From NCBI RefSeq assembly GCF_029168945.1, contig NC_083601.1, positions 71,475,595 to 71,539,594 of the forward strand: 64,000 bases of DNA, given 5' to 3'. The notes under the pieces were generated by a model. It was not told the origin of the DNA, searched no databases, and worked only from the letters and a program-made list of their open reading frames with translations. This document shows positions 1 to 11,457 of this stretch, piece by piece. Made by a program: the position numbers and the translations under genes. The stretch's first letter is position 1; the number at the start of each line of letters is the position of its first letter. This stretch comes from Cannabis sativa. Lineage: Eukaryota > Streptophyta > Magnoliopsida > Rosales > Cannabaceae.

Positions 1-1755
1 TGTTCAGCCTTCGCCTTTCCTTTACCTACACATGGAAGCAGAAACTGTGAGTCACCGTACTCGTAAGAAATGCATATAACATACCATATAATTTCCGACC
101 TGTAAATAGGCGCCCATACACCTATTTACAGAGCTTAACAGATGAGTATGAACGTTCAATACCAGGGTACAACCACTATACCACATACACATCGTACCTC
201 ACTGTACGAGTGTTGGTAGGGTTTACCCCGATCAATGAGTAACACTGAGTGATGTACCACACACCTTAGCATTTTCCCATGCCTGTGTTGGTATCACTGT
301 ATCGTACTCACAATCACAATAATCACTATACCAATGCACTCTATAACTTATTCATACAAGTGTTGGTAGTGCTTAACATAATTCAAGCATGCATATATAA
401 ACACATATACACACATTCAGATAATCACATCATACATTATACACAGTTCTTACCTGTTTTCCGAATTCAAGTATGCTGGCCGACCTGAACGGAATTCACG
501 TGCTAGATGGATGCCCTAATCACAATAATAGTAATACAGATGAGTGACTCGCTAAATCACTTTCTGGGACTTAAACTTGAAACTAAAAGTTTCCCTATCG
601 ATAAACCTCATGGCAATACCCTAAATATCTCAAAATTGGCCAAAACTAGGGTTCTGGAATTTCCCCCAACAGGCAGATCGGTTCCCAACCGGAAATCCGG
701 TTCTGGGTCACCAACCGGTCGACCGGTTGGTACTGGTCCCCCAGAACCGGAATTCCGAATCTGTGCTGGGAACCCAAAAATCATTCCCCTTAACTCAAAT
801 CAAGCCCAAACCTTACCAAACTCTCCAGTTCACCTATACAATGCATACACAATAGAATCCAAGCAGTATTTCTCAGAACAAACCAATAAATCCAATTATG
901 CCATTAAAGCTCAAAGCTTGAGTTTCAAAACTCAAGCTTGCTTAGAACCATTATCAAGCATCAAAACCATTTGCTAGGGACTTAGATTAACTCAACCTAA
1001 CCTCAGAAATTGAACCCCAAACATTTCAAAACCCAGCAGCCACTAAACCTAGAAATTTCATAGTGAAACTAAACTACAACTTCAAAAACTTAAGGGGAAA
1101 AGAAAATAGGGTTACCTTGACTTGATTCCTCTTGAATGCTTTGCTGAAAACACAGAATTTCAGCTCCCAAAATCCCTTGCTTCAGCTGGTTCGAAGAGAG
1201 AGAGAGAAGGAGAAAGAGTTCTTCAATATTTTTGTTTTTCTTTCTTTTTTTACAAAAAAAATGAGATAATTCCAAATTAGGAAAATCCTAATTGTCCTTT
1301 GGCTGAAATAAAGGCCACTTGTCACCACCCTAGGCAGCCACTACACCATTCTTTTAAAAAGACTTAAATGCCCTTAAAGATATAACTTAGGTATTCCTAA
1401 AGCTAGGGGTGAAATGGTCAAAATCCATAACCCCGCTCAATCCCGATAATTTATTTTCTCTAAATTATTTCCCACTATGAAATAGGGTTCTAAACTTACC
1501 CATGTGATCAATCTAGCCATCCATCGCATTTTCCGTTGTCGCCGAGCAAAAATTACAAAATTGACATATTTCACATATAAGCTAAATAATACCCCTAGAG
1601 TTTAATAAAATCTCCGGAATTGAGAAATTATAACTCTAATATCTATTTCTAAATATTCGGGTCCACATTTAAAATTAATTCACAAATAATAATAAAATAA
1701 TAAAAATTAGTGCTAATTTCCTTTACTAATCCATATTACTAAAGCGATCATTACA
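1..1755 (-). repeat. G1 3' LTR (partial)
   Basis: Position 1 matches position 6997 of the right LTR and the two copies run parallel to the LTR end at 1755 (..ttaca). They differ by scattered substitutions and by a roughly 30-bp segment near 735-765 that is absent from the right copy. The segment lies in a CCGG-rich palindromic stretch. Open frames at 279-488, 507-977 and 1090-1275 are chance frames within the LTR. Confidence 0.93.
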
Positions 1756-1769
1756 ATTATCCCCCCGTT
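1756..1769 (-). other. G1 polypurine tract
   Basis: Read on the minus strand, AACGGGGGGATAAT lies directly before the 3' LTR. This is the usual place and composition for the plus-strand primer of a gypsy element. The pol stop codon (1757-1759) lies inside it. Confidence 0.8.
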
Positions 1770-4700
1770 AATAGGATTTTGTCCCCGAAATCTAACCTGA
1801 ATAGCACTGGATGTTGGGTCCTCATATCTGACTCCAATTCCCAGGTGGCTTCTTCCACCTTACTGTTCCTCCAAAGCACCTTAACCAGTGCAATAGTCTT
1901 GTTTCGAAGAACTTTTTCTTTTCTATCCAAAATCTGAACAGGTTGCTCTTCATAGGATAAGTCTGGTTGTATTTCAAGGGCTTCATAACTCAAGACATGA
2001 GTCGGGTCTGACACGTATTTCCTTAACATAGAAATGTGAAATACGTCATGAACAGCCGATAATGCTGGTGGCAAGGCTAGCCGATATGCTACCTGCCCGA
2101 CCTTCTCGAGTATCTGAAATGGCCCAATGAACTTAGGGCTTAACTTACCCTTCGTCCCGAAGCGCCTAATACCCTTCATTGGTGAAACCCGCAGGAAAAC
2201 ATGTTCCCCTGCCTGAAATGTAACATCTCTGCGCTTCGGATCAGCATAACTTTTCTGCCTGCTTTGAGAAGCAAGCATCCGAGCCTTGATTTTATCAATA
2301 GCTTCATTGGTCCTCTACACTAATTCTGGACCCAAGTACTTCCTTTCTCCTGTCTCATCCCAATGAATAGGAGAACGACATTTTCTACCATATAACATCT
2401 CATAGGGAGCCATCCCTATTGTACTTTGGTAGCTGTTGTTGTAGGAGAATTCAATTAAAGGCAAGTACTTACTCCATGAACCCTCAAAGTCCATGACACA
2501 GGCTCGTAGTAAGTCTTCTAAAATCTGGATAGTTCTTTCTGACTGACCATCAGTCTGAGGGTGAAAGGCTGTACTAAACTTTAACTTGGTACCCATAGCC
2601 TTCTAAAGACTCACCCAAAACTTCGATGTGAACTTTGGATCCCTATCTGACACAATAGATTTAGGGGCTCCATGGAGACGAACTATCTCTTTCACATACA
2701 ATTCAGCATACTGATCCACTGAATATGTAACTTTCACTGGTAGAAAGTGAGCCGATTTTGTGAATCTGTCCACGATGACCCATACAGAATCATACATCCC
2801 CGTAGTTCTAGGCAAACCAGTTACAAAATCCATTGCAATGTCCTCCCACTTCCATTCTGGAAGGACTGAAGGTTGCAATAACCCTGCCGGCCTTTGATGT
2901 TCAGCTTTAATTTGCTGACAGGTTAAGCATTTGGACACGTAGTCCACCACATCTCTTTTCATCCCATGCCACCAGAAGTAGGGTTTCAAATCCTGATACA
3001 TCTTGGTGGTTCCCGGATGCAACGAATAAGGCGTGGTGTGAGCTTCATCCAGTATTTCTTTCTTAAGCTCACCAACACTAGGAACACAAACTCGAGCTTT
3101 ATATAACAACATTCCACTGCTCGAGACTGAAAAGCCTTTAGGCCGACCAGCCACTACTTCGTCTCGAACTTTAACTAGCTCGGGATCTTCCAGTTGTGCC
3201 TTTCTGATTCTCTCCAACAGATCAGATTGGAGTGTTAAATTATGTAATTTCCCGACCACGAACTCAATTCCTCCACTAACCATTTCCGAGGCCAGTTGAG
3301 GGGCTATCATAACCGTAGTACACACTTCACCGGGACCTTTTCTGCTTAAAGCATCGGCCACAACATTGGCTTTCCCGGGGTGATACAGTATTTCACAATC
3401 GTAGTCTTTAACCAACTCCAACCACCTTCTCTGCCTCATATTCAAATCTTTCTGGGTGAAAAAGTATTTAAGACTTTTATGATCAGTGTAAATCTCACAC
3501 TTTTCACCGTAAAGATAATGTCGCCAAATCTTTAAAGCAAAAACCACAGCAGCGAGCTCTAAATCATGAGTTGGGTAACGTTGCTCATAATCTTTCAATT
3601 GACGAGAGGCATAGGCTATGACTCTGTCAGCTTGCATCAGAACACATCCCAGACCCTGTCTGGATGCATCACAATAAACAACAAATTTCTCTTGATCTGA
3701 TGGCAAAGCTAACACCGGAGCTGTTATCAAATGTTGCTTCAACTCCTGAAAGCTTGTTTCACACTTATTTGACCACACAAGTCTCTGATTTTTCTTAGTC
3801 AATTCGGTTAGGGGCATAGAAAGTTTAGAAAATCCTTCGACGAAACGTCGATAATACCCTGCTAACCCGAGAAAACTTCGAACTTCCGTCACAGACTTGG
3901 GCCTCGGCCAATTCTTCACTGATTCTATCTTATTTGGATCAACCATAATTCCATTCTTTCCAACAATATGTCCCAGAAAGGACACTTCAGACAACCAGAA
4001 TTCGCACTTTTTGAACTTGGCATACAGCTTGTGATCCCTAAGTCGCTGTAACACCATTCGAAGATGATGCTCGTGCTCCTCTTCTGACTGAGAGTATACA
4101 AGAATGTCATCGATAAACACTATAACGCAGTTATCAAGGAAATCCTTGAATACCCTATTCATGAGATCCATAAAGGCTGCAGGAGCATTAGTCAATCCGA
4201 ACGACATTACCAGAAACTCATAGTGCCCATATCTGGTTCTAAAAGCAGTCTTCGGTATGTCCTCCTCCCAAATTCTGAGTTGATGGTAACCAGACCGTAA
4301 ATCAATCTTCGAAAACACTGTCTTTCCCTGAAGCTGATCGAACAGATCATCGATCCTGGGCAACGGGTACTTGTTCTTAATCGTCAACTTATTTAGTTCC
4401 CGATAATCAATACACATTCTGAGGGAACCATCTTTCTTTTTCACAAAAAGAACCGGAGCTCCCCAGGGCGATACACTGGGTCGAATAAACCCAATGTCAA
4501 GCATCCCCTGAAGTTGTAACTTAAGCTCCTTGAGTTCCGCTGGAGCCATCCTATATGGAGCTTTAGAAACAGGTTCGACTCCAGGTGCCAAATCAATTAC
4601 AAAGTCAATCTCTCGCTGTGGCGGCAATCCCGGCAACTCCTCGGGAAACACATCAAGAAAATCTTTCACCACCCGGACTACCTCAGGCCCAAATGTTTCA

Positions 4701-5356
4701 GGTCTGCTGGAGTCAAATACCACTGCTAGAAATCCTACACAACCATTGCATAGTAAATCCCTAGCCCTCAGCACAGAAATAACCGGGATCCGAGACCCCT
4801 GAACTGATCCAACATAAACAAATGGATCTTCACCTTCCGGCTGAAAAGTCACCATTTTACGCCTACAATCTATACTGGCCGAATACTTGGATAGGAAATC
4901 CATTCCAAGTATAATATCAAACTCAGTTAGTTTCAATTCTATGAGATCAGTACTCAATTCCCTATCTTCGATCCTAATTGGCATAGACCTAATGCGCCTA
5001 TTAGAGATAACCAATTCCCCGCTAGGCATTAGGGTTCCAAACCCTCTTTCTAAAATATCACAAGGCCTACCCAAAAGATCAATCACTCTTGTAGCCACAT
5101 ATGAACGTGTAGCTCCCGAGTCAAATAATACTGTAAATAACAAGTTGTTGACGGGAAGCTGACCTGTCACAACAGAAGGACTGGCTGCAGCATCAGCTTG
5201 GGTAATGGCAAACACACGAGCAGGAACCGGTTTCACCTCAGCTTTCGGCTCCTCTTTCTTTGCCTGGGGGCAATCTTTCTTGAAATGCCCCACCATGCCA
5301 CACAGAAAGCATGTCTTCCAGTTACACTCTCCCGGATGATGTTTCTTGCACCGTGG
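1757..5356 (-). pseudogene. pol: G1 pol (PR-RT-RH-INT-chromodomain), two nonsense codons
   Basis: One continuous minus-strand frame interrupted by TAG at 2605-2603 and 2317-2315. Counting from the methionine at 5296: the end of a CCHC knuckle, protease DSG near residues 59-61, RT with a FIDD box near 393, RNase H (CDAS) near 541, the integrase HHCC domain and DDE core, then the integrase C-terminus and a chromodomain-like tail (..LVKVLWRNSKVEEATWELE..). The first TAG falls in the integrase core before MGTKLKF. The second follows GPELV. At both places related element G2 has glutamine, so both look like C-to-T changes. A zinc knuckle C-x2-C-x4-H-x4-C lies at the frame's upstream end (about 5315-5275), reached only by correcting a one-base deletion near 5357. 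Integration into heterochromatin through the chromodomain is the known role of the family. Confidence 0.92.
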
Positions 5357-6357
5357 AACTCAGGGTAAGAGTAACCCTGGCGTCCTCCTCTGCCTTGGTT
5401 CCCACGGAACCGCTTGCTTTGCCCCGAGCCACTAGAAGCCGGAACAATTTTTCTTTTCTGCTCAGTGGTGGAGTCACCACCATCCCTACCATAAACAGGA
5501 GTAGGAACAGTGGGGGTTCCACCAACACTCGGAGTCACCCGGGGCTCCTGAAGAAATTTCACTGCACCCTCGGCTCTCAAAGCCTTCTCAACCATCTCCG
5601 CATATGTGGTTGCTTCAGTAGTAGTAATAACCAGATCATGCCGAATCTTTGCACTCAAACCCGCTAAATATTTTTCTTTCTTGCTAAAATCAGTCGGCAC
5701 AATTCCCGCCGCCAACTTAGCCAACCGATCAAACTTTGTCGTATATTCTGTAACCGACATTCCTTCAGTTTGAACTAGATCAGTGAACTCTCTCCGCTTT
5801 GCACTGCGGACTGCTTCATTGTAATACTTGGAGTTAAATAACTCCCTAAATTCTTCCCAGGTCATCAGCGTGACGTCTCGAGTGAGGGTTATCAACTCCC
5901 ACCACACGAGAGCATCTTCCTGAAACTGGAAAGTGGCGCAGGTCACCCGGTCATTTCAAACCACTCCCATAAAATTGAGGATGCGTTCAATCACTGAAAG
6001 CCACTGCTCGGCCTTCATCACATCAGGGCCTCCCAGAAACACTGGAGGTGCCTGTTTCCGGAATCTTTCATACAACGGCTCCATACAGTTGCCAACAACA
6101 GGTTGTCCTGTTGGCACCGTAGGAACTGCAACGTCCTGAACCACTTGAGGAGGCACGGCAGGAGGACCCTGCTGCCTCAACCTTTGAATCTCTTCATCTT
6201 GCTGGCGGATTCTATCTTGCATCTCAGCAAATCTTTGCTCCCAATCAGGAGGAGCTTATGGTGGATTTACAGGGTGACCACCCTGAGCTCTGCCACGGCC
6301 ACGGCCGCGACCACGAGGATTTTGAGGATTCCCCTGACCGCCTCCGGTCTCAACCAT
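5357..6357 (-). pseudogene. gag: G1 gag (capsid/nucleocapsid), two stops and one frameshift
   Basis: The likely start is ATG at 6357 (MVETGGG), followed by an Arg-Gly-rich stretch. TAA at 6258-6256 and TGA at 5958-5956 lie in the same frame. The capsid part is recognised by motifs such as PPVFLGGPDVMKAEQWL and FQEDALVWWELITL, typical of plant retrotransposon Gag. A Ser/Gly/Arg-rich linker leads to the zinc knuckle. One base is missing near 5357, so the frame runs off into an unrelated 237-residue ending instead of the CCHC box. The product would have coated element RNA in virus-like particles. Confidence 0.87.
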
Positions 6358-6656
6358 GCCACCCTGACTTCTTGTATTTCGTGGGGCCGTCCATTTAATA
6401 GGACTTAGCCTGCGAATCCATAAGCCAGGCAGGTTAGACAGCGATCAAAACTTAACACCGCTCTTTAAAGACTTAAAAGGCAACACACTTTTTCTTTATA
6501 TAAATAATTAATTAAAATCTAATATGCTTCCTAACATGCTTTCACATTCACATTTATTAAAGTACTAAACAAGTACGGGCTTACTGAACCGTGAACCGAG
6601 CTTTCTCTGATGAAGATTGTACATGTCTTAGCAAGCTTCGGTAGACAAACTTGGCG
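6358..6656 (-). other. G1 5' leader between primer site and gag
   Basis: About 300 bp of non-coding leader on the minus strand between the primer site and the presumed gag start. No open frame of note and no repeat were seen in it. Confidence 0.6.
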
Positions 6657-6668
6657 GCTCTGATACCA
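6657..6668 (-). other. G1 primer binding site (initiator tRNA-Met)
   Basis: TGGTATCAGAGC on the minus strand, four bases inside the 5' LTR. It is the standard complement to the 3' end of plant initiator tRNA-Met. Confidence 0.9.
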
Positions 6669-6672
6669 AAAT

Positions 6673-8720
6673 TGTAACGCCCTAATGCTAAGGCACGCTA
6701 CAGTGCTTTTTCAATTATTGTGCAATCTTTGCTAATCAAAGAAATTTCTCGAAAAACGTGTCAAATTAAAACTTTTGCTTTAAATATGAAACTTTGTAAT
6801 ATAATATAATATTTACAAATTCTGGGATCCCGATTTCAAACTTGTAAAATTTACTGTTCAAACTTTACATTTCAAAATACATAATTTTTAGGTCGCACGG
6901 CGACTTTCAAAATATAACTCCCAGATGTCCCGAGACCGAACACTCCAAGTCGCGCTGCTTGACATGTACAATCTCACCCGAGCTCAGGTTCATTCTTGTT
7001 CAGCCTTCGCCTTTCCTTTACCTACACATGGAAGCAGAAACTGTGAGTCAACAGACTCAGTAAGAAATGTATATAACATACCATATAATTTCCGACCTGT
7101 AAATAGGCGCCCATACACCTATTTACAGAGCTTAACAGATGAGTATGAACGTTCAATACCAGGGTACAACCACTATACCACATACACATCGTACCTCACT
7201 GTACGAGTGTTGGTAGGGTTTACCCCGATCAATGAGTAACACTGAGTGATGTACCACACACCTTAGCATTTTCCCATGCCTGTGTTGGTATCACTGTATC
7301 GTACTCACAATCTCAATAATCACTATACCAATGCACTCTATAACTTATTCATACAAGTGTTGGTAGTGCTTAACATAATTCAAGCATGCATATATAAACA
7401 CATATACACACATTCAGATAATCACATCATACATTATACACAGTTCTTACCTGTTTTCCGAATTCAAGTGTGCTGGCCGACTTGAACGGAATTCACGTGC
7501 TAGATGGATGCCCTAATCACAATAATAGTAATACAGATGAGTGACTCGGTAAATCACTTTCCGGGACTTAAACTTGAAACTAAAAGTTTCCCTATCGATA
7601 AACCTCATGGCAATACCCTAAATATCTCAAAATTGGCCAAAACTAGGGTTCTGGAATTTCCCCCAAGAGGCAGACCGGTTCCCAACCGGCAATCCGGTTT
7701 TGGGTCACCAACCGATCGACCGGTTGGTACTGCTGGGAACCCAAAAATCATTCCCCTTAACTCAAATCAAGTCCAAACCTTACCAAACTCTCCAGTACAC
7801 CTATACAATGCATACACAATAGAATCCAAGCAGTATTTCTAAGAACAAACCGATAAATCCAATTATGCCATTAAAGCTCAAAGCTTGAGTTTCAAAACTC
7901 AAGCTTGCTTAGGACCATTATCAAGCATCAAAACCATTTGCTAGGGACTTAGATTAACTCAACCTAACCCCAGAAATTGAACCCCAAACATTTCAAAACC
8001 CAGCAACCACTAAACCTAGAAATTTCATAGTGAAACTAAACTACAACTTCAAAAACTTAAGGGGAAAAGAAACTAGGGTTACCTTGACATGATTCCTCTT
8101 GAATCCTTTGCTGAAAACACAGAATTTCAGCTCCCAAAATCCCTTGCTTCAGCTGGTTCGAAGAGAGAGAGAGAAGGAGAAAGAGCTCTTCAATATTTTG
8201 GTTTTTCTTTCTTTTTTTACAAAAAATGAGATAATTCCAAATTAGGAAAATCCTAATTGTCCTTTGGCTGAAATAAAGGCCACTTGTCACAACCCTAGGC
8301 AGCCACTACACCATTCTTTTAAAAAGACTTAAATGCCCTTAAAGATATAACTTAGGTATTCCTAAAGCTAGGGGTAAAATGGTCAAAATCCATAACCCCG
8401 CTCAATCCCGATAATTTATTTTCTCTAAATTATTTCCCACTATGAAATAGGGTTCTAAACTTACCCATGTGATCAATCTAGCCATCCATCGCATTTTCCG
8501 TTGTCGCCGAGCAAAAATTACAAAATTGACATATTTCACATATAAGCTAAATAATACCCCTAGAGTTTAATAAAATCTCCGGAATTGAGAAATTATAACT
8601 CTAATATCTATTTCTAAATATTGGGGTCCACATTTAAAATTAATTCACAAATAATAATAAAATAATAAAAATTAGTGCTAATTGCCTTTACTAATCCATA
8701 TTACTAGAGCGGTCCTTACA
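6673..8720 (-). repeat. G1 5' LTR (2048 bp)
   Basis: Bounded by tgtaac.. at 6673 and ..cttaca at 8720; on the element strand this is TGTAAG..GTTACA. It is the full-length partner of 1-1755. The CCGG-rich palindromic stretch near 7670-7735 is shorter here than in the left copy. Confidence 0.93.
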
Positions 8721-9131
8721 GTGTTTACTCTTAGGGGTGGAGCAGTGGTGTGTAGAAGTGCAAAACAAACCGCGATATCGGACACGACGATGGAAGCAGA
8801 ATACATAGCTGCAGCAGAAGCTGCTAAAGAGCTTGTCTAGCTAAGAAAGTTCTTCACTAGTATCGGTGTCGTGCCTGGAATAGAAAAGCCTCTAGTCCTA
8901 CTTTGTGATAATAATGGAGCAATAGCTAACAATAAGGAACCTCGAAGCCACAAGAGAAGCAAACACATAGAAAGGAAGTATCACATCATCAGAGAATATG
9001 TGGCAAGAGGGGATGTACTAGTTGAGAAAGTGGACACAGAAGACAACTTAGCTGATCCATTCACCAAAGTCTTGGCCGTGACTGCATTTGAAAATTACCG
9101 TCAGAATTTAGGATTAATTGATATGTACTGA
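8721..9131 (+). pseudogene. pol: CA pol, RNase H C-terminal fragment
   Basis: Open from the first base after G1 (VFTLRGGAVV..) to TGA at 9129-9131, with one internal TAG at 8838-8840 where copia elements have tryptophan. Recognisable RNase H motifs are TTMEAEYIAA, a CDNNGAI box and KHIERKYHIIREYV, followed by the usual end of copia pol. It resembles the Angela/BARE branch. Residues upstream of the glycine-rich TLRGGA box are missing because G1 inserted there. Confidence 0.9.
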
Positions 9132-9149
9132 TTAGTTTTATATTAGTGC

Positions 9150-9160
9150 AAGTGGGAGTT
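9150..9160 (+). other. CA polypurine tract
   Basis: AAGTGGGAGTT immediately before the 3' LTR. The same tract in inverted form (aactcccactt) borders the left LTRs of CB, CC and CD. Confidence 0.85.
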
Positions 9161-11019
9161 TGTTGGGTTTTATGCCCTAAATAAAACTCCATTTCAATAT
9201 AATCCATTTTATTCAACATCAATAAAGAAACAGAAGTATTTTTCATTCATTTGTGTATGTGTTGGTTCATGTTATCAATTGCTTGTCTATTTGATTTATA
9301 AATTCATCTGAAACCCTTTTCACATACTTGATCCTGTTTATTGTGTTGTCAACACATTGGAAAGTAAACATGACTATGTGAATAAAGTTTCCTAGATTTA
9401 TCAGACACATGGTTTAACTGATATGATAATCTACAACAAAGTTTACTTGCATTTGGAGAAATGCTATGTTCTTTCCAGAGCATTTGTAAGTAAAGCTCAG
9501 GTTGGGTGCATGGAGTATGCATCGGAAGGGACCGATATTGAACTTTGACTTATATTTATTAAACTTACCATAATATCGGATCAAGTCAATATCACCTAGT
9601 TGATCCTAGATCAAATGATCTTAATCCTGTTATGATTAGGCTCAATCTCAAGAGTGTTATTCGTGTTCTTTGATTTGTTAGTTAAGCCTACTTTTGGGTC
9701 AGGGTGATACGTGATACGTACATTTTGGGAACACAGTAGTGCAATTGAGTGAGAGCGCTAACATAAACATGGAATCTATAACTTCTATCTGGCGAATAAA
9801 AAGGAAAAGATGATCTCCTTCGAGCTTGACCAAACAAAAATAAATGGTGGATTACTCATTTCACATAAGCTGAAATAACATTTATACGGGATTAAGTGTT
9901 TTAAGGATAAAATACATTGTAGGGTGTAGCAGTAATCTAATCCCTTTACAGTGTAGATCATTCATATGGAGGATCATTGATCAAATTAGGATAGTAACAA
10001 TGGATAACTAATGATGTGTCTATATGGTTTAACATATAGGGCATTCTATATAGTGAGAGTGCAATTCTAAGTTCTATGCGTGGATTCAACGAAGAATTAA
10101 AAAATCAGTGAATTTAGGTTATAAATTCTTGATCTGCTTATTGGAAGCTCGGTTATATAGACCCATGGTCCCCCCACTAGTTGAGATAATATTACTTGTA
10201 AGACTCATATAATTGGTTTTCATTAATCAATTATAATTCTCAAATTGTAAAGAAAGAGTTTTTAGGGCATATTTGTTAATTATGATACTTTGTATGGTTC
10301 AATTAATAAATATGATAAATGACAATATTTTTTAATAATTATTTATAGTTATTAAATAGTTAGAATTGGCATTTAAATTGTTGAATTTGAAAATTCGCGT
10401 TTTTGAGAAAATGAGATGCAGAAATGATAAAACTGCAAAATTGCAAAAAGTGAGGCCCAAATCCACATTGCCTAGGCCGGCCACTTTTATAGGGTTTATC
10501 ATCTGATATTTTCATTATTTTAATGCCAAATAATTCAAACCTAACCCTAGTGGAATGCTATAAATAGATAGTGAAGGCTTCAGGAAATTTACACTTTTAC
10601 TTCTGATTTCCTTCAGAGAAAAACCTGAGCCTTCTCTCTCTAACCTAGCCGCCACCTATACTCTCTTCTTCTTCCTTGAAATTTCAAAACCACTTAGTGA
10701 TTAGAGTAGTGCCCACACACAGCAAGTGATACCTCAATCATAGTGAGGAAGATCATGAAGAAAGACATTCAACAAGAAGGAGTTTAAGCACTAAAGAAGG
10801 AGAGAAAGAGATCCAAGTTCAGATCTTGATAATAATCTGCGACAGAAAGGATACAAGGGTTAGAGATCTGAACGGAAGGAGACATAATATTCCGCTGGAC
10901 CCAATGTAAGGTTTCTCATACTTTATATGTGTTTATAATCGTTTTAGAAGTTCATATTTAGGGTGTTAATCAACATACTTGTGAGTAGATCTAAGATCCT
11001 GGTAAAATAATTTCCAACA
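9161..11019 (+). repeat. CA 3' LTR (1859 bp)
   Basis: Runs from TGTTGGGTTTTATGCCC to ..ATTTCCAACA. It is the plus-strand version of the LTR family found inverted at 13487, 20721, 22971, 24301 and 41472-49625, and has a GGCCGGCCAC patch near 10486. The five bases after it (ttaac, 11020-11024) would be one target duplication. Confidence 0.9.
10559..10567 (+). promoter_or_regulatory. Copia LTR TATA box
   Basis: TATAAATAG sits at the same place in all members of this LTR family (for example inverted at 41900-41909). It is the only good TATA candidate in the LTR and would set the U3/R border a few tens of bases downstream. Confidence 0.65.
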
Positions 11020-11457
11020 TTAACTGGTTAGGTGTTTCAAAAAACATACAAGGAGTCGGTACATACAAATATGTTTGAATTAATTTCTATCCTATTTTAC
11101 TAAAATAATATGCATTGAAAAAAATTAGGAAATGTAGGATTAACATTGACTAAATGATTATCTTAATTTTCTGATACATGTAGTTGTTATTTCTTGGGAT
11201 AATAAATTTACAATCTTCTAAATTAAAAACATGAACATAAAAATACAAATACAACTCCAAAATTAAGGAAGAATTAGATATCCTACCACTTATTTGCTAA
11301 GCTATATGCATATTAGTTCAAAAACAGGGGCATAATATACATAAAAGAGATGATGATAAATTGGCAATATAACGAGGTAAAAAAGGATGAAGAGGAATAT
11401 AATGAAAAGCCACTTAAACATTATACATTGAAAAGAAGAATAAAAAAATACAAATAA
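11020..11457. other. Unassigned spacer between CA and G3
   Basis: This 438-bp AT-rich stretch has no open frame of note and no similarity to other parts of the window. It is the only visible DNA not assignable to an element, and may be host sequence or an older, unrecognised repeat. Confidence 0.5.

Larger units (their letters stand above)
1..8720 (-). mobile_element. G1: Tekay-type Ty3/gypsy chromovirus, left end outside window
   Basis: Both LTRs flank a minus-strand gag-pol of Tekay (Del) type with a C-terminal chromodomain. The 5' LTR is on the right (6673-8720) and the 3' LTR on the left (1-1755, about 323 bp cut off by the window edge). An iMet primer site and a purine tract lie in the expected places. 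The element interrupts the RNase H coding frame of copia element CA, whose reading frame resumes exactly at 8721. The right-hand target duplication would be 8721-8725 (gtgtt); its partner is outside the window. Gag carries two nonsense codons and one single-base deletion, and pol carries two nonsense codons, so this copy is not autonomous. Confidence 0.93.
8721..11019 (+). mobile_element. CA: Angela/BARE-like Ty1/copia element, 3' end only
   Basis: The visible part is the end of pol, a purine tract and one full 3' LTR. Everything upstream is displaced to the left of G1, outside the window. The LTR belongs to the same family as those of CB, CC and CD, but this copy has a near-normal RNase H and so shows what the ancestor of those elements looked like. 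Confidence 0.88.

Noticed and set aside
279..977. Open frames in the left G1 LTR with relatives at 7276-7842
   Set aside because: LTR sequence with low-complexity, frame-inconsistent translation; the second frame is shortened by an indel between LTRs.
4530..5162. Plus-strand frames of about 90 codons opposite G1 pol (4530-4802, 4887-5162)
   Set aside because: Antisense shadows of the conserved protease-RT region.
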